Positions 57,904 through 64,000 of a stretch of DNA of 64,000 nucleotides are shown here, piece after piece. Position 1 is the stretch's first letter, and each line of letters opens with the position of its first letter. The DNA is from Aliidiomarina sp047920995 (GTDB lineage Bacteria > Pseudomonadota > Gammaproteobacteria > Enterobacterales > Alteromonadaceae): assembly GCF_047920995.1 (NCBI RefSeq), contig NZ_JBLRWZ010000001.1:1-64000 (forward strand). Reading direction: 5' to 3'. Position numbers and translations under genes: made by a program. The notes below the pieces were generated by a model. That model saw nothing but the letters and a program-made list of their open reading frames with translations, made no database searches and was not told the origin of the DNA.

Positions 57904-60900
57904 ATGACTTGGATTTTAATTGGCGCTGCGCTTGGCTATATCGCCTTATTGTTTCTGATTGCCTTATGGGGGGAGAAGAAACATAGCCTAGGCTACAAGA
58001 TCAGCTTGCACCCATGGGTTTACGGCCTTTCGCTCGCTATTTATTGCACCACCTGGACCTATTATGGTGCGGTAGGCAATGCGATTGATGGCGGCTGGAG
58101 TTTTTTGCCGATTCTGTTGGGGCCAATTTTACTGTACCTATTCGGCATGCCAGTAGTGCGCAAGCTAGTTGCGGTAAGTAAGCAGCAAAACATTACTTCG
58201 ATTGCCGATTTTGTGGCCTCGCGCTACGGTAAAAGCCATAAAATGGCGCTTGTAGTTACCCTATTCGCTGCCGCCGCAGTAATTCCCTATATCGCTCTGC
58301 AACTAAAAGCCGTTGGCATTAGCTTTAATTTGCTCAGTGAATTAAGCCCTGAAGCCAGCGAAAACTCCTTCAAAGAATTAGGCGTAGCCATTTTAATGGC
58401 CGTTTTTGCGATCGTATTTGGTACCCGGCGGTTGGAAGTAACCGAATACCGCAGCGGCATGATGCTCGCGATTGCCTTTGAATCAACGGTTAAACTCGTG
58501 GCCTTATGTGGCGCCGCAGTATTTGCGTGGATGCTATTTCGCAGCGGTTCCAGCGCAAGTGTTGCCGAGCAACTGGCCACCTTAGATTTAGCTAGTGGTT
58601 GGACAATACGAGGCGCCCTAACCCCAGAGTTCTTTATTCAACTGGCTATGGCCGCCGGTGCCATTTTATGTTTGCCGCGGCAGTTTCACGTTACCGTGGT
58701 AGACAACGTAAAGCTGGAGCATTTAAGCACCGCGCGCTGGCTCTTTCCCCTGTATTTAGTGCTTACATCTATGGCCATTGCGGCGCTGGCAGTTAGTGGC
58801 ATGGCGTTATTCGGTGCCAACGATATGAATGTTCCCGGTGTTGGCGGTGAAGTTGATGGCTCGGTGTATCCGTTGTTAATTCCCTTCTTACATGGGCAAA
58901 CGTGGCTCGCTATTTTGGTATATATCGGTGGTATTTCTGCCGCCACCGCCATGGTAATTGTGGCTACCTTAACCCTAAGCACCATGATTAGTAACGATGT
59001 GGTAACGCCGATATGGCTTACCCGCGAAGGCCGCCGGATACCCCAACCACATCGCTTTTCACGCCGCTTAATTCGGGTGCGGCGGCAAGCCATTGTGGTG
59101 GTGTTGCTGCTCGGCTGGGCTTGTTATCACCTGTGGGTGGCGCAACTCAATCTGGTAAGCATCGGCTTACTCGCATTCTCGGTAGTACTGCAATTACTAC
59201 CAGCAATTTTAGGTGGTTTGTTTTGGCGCAAAGGCCACGCGAAAGGCGTATACATGGGCATGATCGCCGGCTTACTCGGCTGGCTTTTTGCGGTATTACT
59301 GCCCCTTACGCAATTACCAGCAAGCGAAGCTGAACGCGTTATTACCCACGGCACCTTGATTAGTTTAGCGCTGAACACCGCTGCATATGTTTTATTTAGC
59401 TACCTAGCGGTACCTGCGCTCGTGGATAGAATCCAGGCTACTGCCTTTGTGAACCCACGCAAAAGCGGTGAACCAGTGCGCGTTAGCCCAGGTATTCAAG
59501 AAACCCGCGTGGCTGATTTACTGCTACTAATGGAAACCTTTTTAGGGGTAGAGCGCTGTGAAGAATTGCTGCGGGCGTATGAACGCCATCAACCGTTAAA
59601 CCGCCACGGTGCCGCCGATACCCTATTCACCGATTATGCGGAGCGCGCCATTAGTGGTGTGTTAGGTGCAGCAACGGCCCGCTCTTTAGTGAATGCCGCG
59701 CTTGAGAATCGCCAGCTTAATTTGGAAGAAGTGGTGCATTTTTTTGATGACACTACCCAAGCCCTGCAAGACCAACAATCGATTATGTTTAGCTCGCTAG
59801 AGAATTTGGCGCAAGGCATATCGGTGGTAGATCGCAACCTGCGCTTAGTAGTGTGGAATCGGCGCTATCTAGAGCTATTCGAATATCCCGATGGCATGGT
59901 GCAGCCCGGCAGGCCTGTTGCCGATCTAATTCGTTACAACGCCGAACGCGGTGAATGCGGTGTAGGCGAAATTGGCGAACTGGTAGAAAAGCGTATTCGC
60001 TACATGAAGCAAGGTTCACCTCATCGCTTTATTCGCCGGCGCTCGGATGGCCGGGTGATTGAAATGGTGGGTAACCCGTTACCCAGTGGTGGCTTTGTTA
60101 CCAGTTTCACTGATGTAACCGAGCACATTGAAACGCAACAAGCCCTAGAAGATGCCAATATCGATCTGGAAGCACGCATTCGCAGCCGCACCGATGAAGT
60201 GCGCGAGATTAACCGCGAGCTTACCGAAGAAATTGATCGCCGGCGGGAAATTGAAGTAGCTCTGCAAGCAGCGAAAGCCGAAGCGGAATTTGCTAATGCC
60301 AGTAAAACTCGCTTTTTGGCGCTGGCGAGCCACGATATCTTGCAGCCATTAAACGCTGCTCGGTTGTATCTTTCTGCGGTGGATACGGAAAGCTTAAGCG
60401 CGAAAACTAAAGGCTTGGTACATAAAGTAGATAACGCTCTGGATTCTACTGAACACCTGCTATCGGCCCTGCTTTCGATTGCGAAAATGGAACAAGGTGC
60501 CATGCAACCGCAACTGAAACACATTGATTTAAATACTATTTTAGGGCCGTTAGTACCCGAGTATTCGGTGCTGGCTGAACAACAAGATCTGCAATTTACC
60601 GCTCGTTTGAAAAACTTAACCGTGTATACGGATCCAACTTATTTGCGGCGCATTATTCAAAACTTTTTATCTAATGCCATTAAATATACCCAATCAGGAA
60701 AGGTACTGCTTACGGTGCGTAAACGCGGCGAGCATGCTGAACTTGCGGTATGGGATACTGGCCCGGGGATTCCCGAGCAAAAACATGAAGAAGTATTTGA
60801 AGCCTTTATTCGTTTACACCAAGGCTCTATCAGCGGTGTTGGGCTGGGTTTAAGTGTGGCTAAACGCATGGCAGAACAGCTCGAGTGTCCATTGCAAATT

Positions 60901-61386
60901 AAATCAGCGTTAGGCAAAGGCTCGCGTTTTTCGGTACTAGTGCCTCTTGGTTCCGCAGCGCTGGTTATTCCGCGTGTGCGGCCTGAACGTTCTAACCAAG
61001 CCTATAGCGGTTTGCAGATATTGTGCGTAGATGATGACCCAGAAAATTTGGCCGCGTTACAAGCATTGCTCAGTAAATGGAATTGCCAAACAGTACAGTT
61101 TAGCACCCCGCAAGATGCACTCTCTTGGGCTGCGGAAAACCCTCCACCGGATGGTGCGCTGCTGGATTATCAACTAGCCGAACACGGTGATGGTATTAGT
61201 TTGTGGCAAGCCCTGCAGAAAATTTGGCAAAAGCAGGTTCCAGGAGCATTGGTAACTGCGGTGCGTGATCCTGAATTAAAAGCCGAGGCGCGCAAGTTGG
61301 GCTTACAGTATTTGGCCAAGCCGGTTAAACCAGCACAACTTAAGGCACTCATGCAACATATGCAGCGGCACAAGGAAACTCATTAA
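57904..61386 (+). CDS. crbS: CrbS-like hybrid sensor kinase fused to an SSS transporter domain
   Basis: A 1160-residue protein. Residues about 1-500 are a sodium:solute-symporter-like membrane domain (TTWTYYGAVGNAIDGGW, ITSIADFVASRYGKSHKM). A PAS domain follows near 625-745 (ENLAQGISVVDRNLRLVVWNRRYLELF in parts), then a histidine kinase with phospho-acceptor His810 in ALASHDILQPLNAARLYL, ATP-binding NFLSNAIKYTQ and WDTGPGIPE, and a C-terminal receiver (LCVDDDPENL; Asp near 1088 in ALLDYQLAEHGDG). This layout matches CrbS, which with CrbR switches on acetate uptake and activation in Vibrio and Pseudomonas. TAATG overlap joins it to the regulator gene. The name is by architecture and neighbours. 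Confidence 0.83.
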   Translation: MTWILIGAALGYIALLFLIALWGEKKHSLGYKISLHPWVYGLSLAIYCTTWTYYGAVGNAIDGGWSFLPILLGPILLYLFGMPVVRKLVAVSKQQNITSIADFVASRYGKSHKMALVVTLFAAAAVIPYIALQLKAVGISFNLLSELSPEASENSFKELGVAILMAVFAIVFGTRRLEVTEYRSGMMLAIAFESTVKLVALCGAAVFAWMLFRSGSSASVAEQLATLDLASGWTIRGALTPEFFIQLAMAAGAILCLPRQFHVTVVDNVKLEHLSTARWLFPLYLVLTSMAIAALAVSGMALFGANDMNVPGVGGEVDGSVYPLLIPFLHGQTWLAILVYIGGISAATAMVIVATLTLSTMISNDVVTPIWLTREGRRIPQPHRFSRRLIRVRRQAIVVVLLLGWACYHLWVAQLNLVSIGLLAFSVVLQLLPAILGGLFWRKGHAKGVYMGMIAGLLGWLFAVLLPLTQLPASEAERVITHGTLISLALNTAAYVLFSYLAVPALVDRIQATAFVNPRKSGEPVRVSPGIQETRVADLLLLMETFLGVERCEELLRAYERHQPLNRHGAADTLFTDYAERAISGVLGAATARSLVNAALENRQLNLEEVVHFFDDTTQALQDQQSIMFSSLENLAQGISVVDRNLRLVVWNRRYLELFEYPDGMVQPGRPVADLIRYNAERGECGVGEIGELVEKRIRYMKQGSPHRFIRRRSDGRVIEMVGNPLPSGGFVTSFTDVTEHIETQQALEDANIDLEARIRSRTDEVREINRELTEEIDRRREIEVALQAAKAEAEFANASKTRFLALASHDILQPLNAARLYLSAVDTESLSAKTKGLVHKVDNALDSTEHLLSALLSIAKMEQGAMQPQLKHIDLNTILGPLVPEYSVLAEQQDLQFTARLKNLTVYTDPTYLRRIIQNFLSNAIKYTQSGKVLLTVRKRGEHAELAVWDTGPGIPEQKHEEVFEAFIRLHQGSISGVGLGLSVAKRMAEQLECPLQIKSALGKGSRFSVLVPLGSAALVIPRVRPERSNQAYSGLQILCVDDDPENLAALQALLSKWNCQTVQFSTPQDALSWAAENPPPDGALLDYQLAEHGDGISLWQALQKIWQKQVPGALVTAVRDPELKAEARKLGLQYLAKPVKPAQLKALMQHMQRHKETH

Positions 61387-62090
61387 TGTATCAATTAGTG
61401 ATTGCGGATGATCATCCACTTTATCGCGAAGCACTTGCGCATGTGGTGGCACATTATTTTCCTACCAGCACCTTACACAGTGCAGCAAACCTTAATGAAG
61501 TATTCAGCTTGTTAGCGCAACAGCAAACGATTGATTTGCTGCTGCTTGATTTGAATATGCCGGGTATGAATGGCTTAAATGGCGTAGCGGAATTACTCGC
61601 GGCCTACCCCACTTTGGCCATTGCCATGCTCTCTGCTGAAGATCATAAACAGGTGGTGTTAGAGGCAATGTCGCTTGGCTGTATTGGTTATATTTCCAAA
61701 GCTAGCGAGCGTGCCGAGTTGGCTCGTGCCATCGAGCGTATTCTTGCGGGTGATGTGTATATGCCAGCCGAAAGTTTTCGCAGTGGTGAAGCTAATCACT
61801 CGCACTCCGATCAGCCAACCATTAGGTTGGCCGAGGCTGCAAGCGCAGGGAACGCTAGTGAGAGCGATCCTTCAATATCACTGGCAGAGCTTACTCGCCA
61901 ACAAATCCGCGTATTGCGTGCGATGGTGAACGGTGCCGCAAACAAACAAATCGCCTACGAACTGCATATTAGCGAAGCAACGGTGAAATCGCATGTATCG
62001 GCGATACTGCGTAAGCTTCGCGTACACAATCGTGTGCAAGCTATCTTGCTCGCCAAAAACGCCAACTTTAGTGCCTATTTAACCGATTAA
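61386..62090 (+). CDS. crbR: CrbR-like LuxR-family response regulator
   Basis: A 234-residue NarL/LuxR-type regulator. Receiver domain with acidic pocket VIADDHPLYREAL and phospho-acceptor Asp55 (LLLDLNMPGMNGL), Lys in YISKASE. A linker rich in Ser/Asn/His follows (about 135-160). The C-terminal LuxR helix-turn-helix is LTRQQIRVLRAMVNG, NKQIAYELHISEATVKSHVSAILRKL in parts. It is the likely partner of the upstream kinase and a regulator of the symporter operon. Convergent with the next kinase gene. Confidence 0.86.
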   Translation: MYQLVIADDHPLYREALAHVVAHYFPTSTLHSAANLNEVFSLLAQQQTIDLLLLDLNMPGMNGLNGVAELLAAYPTLAIAMLSAEDHKQVVLEAMSLGCIGYISKASERAELARAIERILAGDVYMPAESFRSGEANHSHSDQPTIRLAEAASAGNASESDPSISLAELTRQQIRVLRAMVNGAANKQIAYELHISEATVKSHVSAILRKLRVHNRVQAILLAKNANFSAYLTD

Positions 62091-62117
62091 TCCCCACTGT
62101 TCACACTCACAAGTTGG

Positions 62118-64000
62118 CTACCGGCGCAAAGACCGCATCAGCATACGCAACTGCAGTGGCCGCGCCGGTTTGTGCAGAATGCTGTAGCCCAACTGCTGCG
62201 CTTGCTCTTGCAACGCTTGACTGTGATTTGCGGTTAACAATAGCACTTGTGGCAACGGTAAACCTTGCTCCGCTCGCTCTTGCAATAATTGTTGCGCCAC
62301 CTCAGTACCTAAATCATTACCCAAGTGATAATCCACTAACAACATATCCAATGGTACATGCAGCCAGTTACCCTGTTCATGCAATTGCCGCCTGCTCAGC
62401 GCAACATGCACCCGATAACCCCAACCCCCAAGCAAGCTTTCAAGCGCTTGGCAAATATTCGGGTCATTCTCGATAATGCCAACCACGCCGCCCTCATCTA
62501 ATGCACTCTGATTTTCTATACTTTGCACCGGCGCTCTCATCACAACTTCAGTAAGTGGCACCTGAACTGCAAATACAGAGCCGCGATGCAACTGAGAATT
62601 TACCTGCAAATCATGTTTCAGCAAGCGCGCTAAGCGTTCCACAATAGCTAAACCGAGCCCTAAACCGCCAGAATGGTGCTGCTCTGCTTCCGGTAAGCGA
62701 TGAAATTCTTGGAAAATTTGCTGTAATTGCTCAGCAGCAATACCCACACCGGTATCAATTACTTGAACTTCTACTCCATTGGCCCGTCGCCGACAGCCTA
62801 GCAACACCTCACCACCCACCGGCGTATAACGATAGGCGTTACTGATAAAATTACGCAGTATGCGCGCCAGTAATGCACTATCGGTACGCACCCACAATCG
62901 CGTAGGCTGCACACGGAGGCGGATGTTTTTCCGCGCTAACATAGCTTCAGCTTCATCGGCCAAGCTCTGTAATAAAGGCTGTAACGGCACGGATTCAATT
63001 TGCGCCGCTAAAGCCCCCGCATCAAGCTTCGAAAGATCCACCAAAGTGCGTAATAAATCCGCCACATCATCGAGAGAGCGGGCAGCTTTTTTCGCTAATT
63101 GCCGAACATTTTCCGCTAACGGCAAATCTAGCATCGCACCATTGAACAACCGCGCTGCATTCAACGGCTGCAACACATCATGGCTTACTGCCGCTAAAAA
63201 TTGCGATTTAGAGGCATTCGCCTGCTCTGCTTCATTTTTTGCTTGGCTAAGTGCCGCCGTGCGCTCTTGCACTCGCCGTTCCAATAACACATTCGCTTGC
63301 CGCAACGCCTCGGAGGTGCGCTTGCGCTCGGTAATATCGCGATTTAACACGAAAAACCCCAGCACGCGCTGTTCGCTATCCATGTTAGGTACATAAGATT
63401 TCAGCAAATGGCGAGGTTCGCCTTGCAAATTTTTCTCAGTAATCTCAAACACCACGTTATCGCCTTGCAGTACCTGATAAATGTAAGGCTGCAAACGCGC
63501 AAAACCTGTATCACCATGAATATCGGTAATATGGCGGTGTAAAATAGTATGCTGCCGAGGTACGTAAAAATCGGCATAACCGCGGTTCACAAACTCATAA
63601 ATACCGGCTGCCGATAGGTATGCGATCATCGCCGGCACGTTATCGGTTATCGTGCGTATCCAACGCTCACTTTCAGCCAATGATTCGGCGTACAAGGCAT
63701 GGGCGGTAATATCAGTAAGCGCCAGTAAATAACCACCATCTGGCAAATGGTGACGTTCGTAAGCAATGGTGCGGCCATCTACTAACGTTTGCTCACCTTT
63801 ATTTTCGGCAAACAGTAAAACCGGCTGGGGAAATTGGCTTGCCTTAAACAGGGCAACAATATCGCGTTGGTAATGTAATTGGCGAGGCACAATGCCACTG
63901 AGCTGCAGGAGTTTTTGGTTCCACACATCAAGCAGGCCCATTTTATTCACCAAGGCCACGCCTTGGGAAAGGTTATCTACCGTGCTTTGCAGCAGAAGCA
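62118..64000 (-). CDS. Hybrid sensor histidine kinase (5' end outside the window)
   Basis: The reading frame stays open to the window edge, so the first residues are missing; the frame reads QSTVDNLSQGVALVNKMG, a typical PAS entry. PAS domains, a second PAS/PAC (GIYEFVNRGYADFYVPRQHTI in parts, FVLNRDITERKRTSEALR in parts), a coiled linker, H-box AAVSHDVLQPLNAARLF, N-box FISNAYRYTPVGG, GTGVGIAAEQ and GGLGLGLAIVERL, and a C-terminal receiver (VVGIIENDPNICQAL, MLLVDYHLGNDLG). Its H-box is of the same subtype as the CrbS-like kinase, so it may feed the same regulator. ATG 63959 is an internal Met. Confidence 0.85.
   Translation of the reverse strand, partial: LLLQSTVDNLSQGVALVNKMGLLDVWNQKLLQLSGIVPRQLHYQRDIVALFKASQFPQPVLLFAENKGEQTLVDGRTIAYERHHLPDGGYLLALTDITAHALYAESLAESERWIRTITDNVPAMIAYLSAAGIYEFVNRGYADFYVPRQHTILHRHITDIHGDTGFARLQPYIYQVLQGDNVVFEITEKNLQGEPRHLLKSYVPNMDSEQRVLGFFVLNRDITERKRTSEALRQANVLLERRVQERTAALSQAKNEAEQANASKSQFLAAVSHDVLQPLNAARLFNGAMLDLPLAENVRQLAKKAARSLDDVADLLRTLVDLSKLDAGALAAQIESVPLQPLLQSLADEAEAMLARKNIRLRVQPTRLWVRTDSALLARILRNFISNAYRYTPVGGEVLLGCRRRANGVEVQVIDTGVGIAAEQLQQIFQEFHRLPEAEQHHSGGLGLGLAIVERLARLLKHDLQVNSQLHRGSVFAVQVPLTEVVMRAPVQSIENQSALDEGGVVGIIENDPNICQALESLLGGWGYRVHVALSRRQLHEQGNWLHVPLDMLLVDYHLGNDLGTEVAQQLLQERAEQGLPLPQVLLLTANHSQALQEQAQQLGYSILHKPARPLQLRMLMRSLRR

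Overview
The window looks like chromosomal core DNA of a marine-type gammaproteobacterium. The evidence is the set of conserved gammaproteobacterial blocks (asnC/asnA, ybgC-tolQRAB-pal-cpoB, ruvCAB-aspS, cmoAB, galU next to an RssB-like regulator, a complete ccmABCDEFGHI set followed by mlaA, and murJ-ribF-ileS-lspA-fkpB-ispH beside rpsT). Small genes typical of Alteromonadales-like genomes (DUF3149, a small two-TM protein at 31688-32083), the Na+-linked genes and the base composition near half G+C suggest an Idiomarinaceae/Alteromonadales-like bacterium. That placement is inference, not a match to a named strain. I see no phage, integrase, CRISPR array or insertion sequence with a transposase.

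Layout. 1-2021: repeat hairpin, asnC divergent from asnA, tRNA-Ser(GGA) with its own promoter and terminator. 2174-6326: a secreted S9 prolyl oligopeptidase-type enzyme converging on a lipoprotein phosphodiesterase, separated by a nested inverted-repeat element. 6408-13722: an eight-gene Mrp-type cation/proton antiporter operon (minus strand), bracketed by two direct copies of a REP/BIME-like element. 13720-17558: SLC13/DASS transporter, a DUF3149 micro-protein, a YeeZ-like epimerase, nadA, tRNA-Lys(TTT). 17734-23202: the Tol-Pal operon. 23203-23647: a gene-free stretch with a long hairpin and a strong candidate small RNA. 23648-29767: ruvB, ruvA, ruvC, aspS and a periplasmic-sensing diguanylate cyclase. 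29855-34153: cmoAB, a small membrane protein, galU and an RssB-like regulator. 34293-42462: the cytochrome c maturation operon ending in mlaA. 42583-44348: three prepilin-like genes, one of them apparently a fusion. 44451-52480: ispH, fkpB, lspA, ileS, ribF, murJ, and divergent rpsT. 52558-64000: a lone acyl carrier protein, then a cluster resembling the acetate-responsive CrbS/CrbR system (exonuclease, CBS/nucleotidyltransferase, Na+/solute symporter, DUF4212, SSS-fused hybrid kinase, LuxR-type regulator), and a second hybrid kinase that runs off the right edge.

Themes. Most genes lie in tightly overlapping operons (ATGA or TAATG junctions), so several start codons can be fixed by overlap plus Shine-Dalgarno position. 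Membrane energetics and envelope maintenance dominate: Mrp antiporter, Na+-coupled transporters, Tol-Pal, MlaA, MurJ, and Ccm. The most unusual signals are non-genic. They are (i) REP-like elements that bracket the mrp operon, supply stop codons and have apparently been absorbed into the mrpC reading frame, (ii) an undescribed promoter-to-terminator small-RNA unit between ybgC and ruvB, and (iii) short in-frame tandem repeats at the ends of several envelope proteins.
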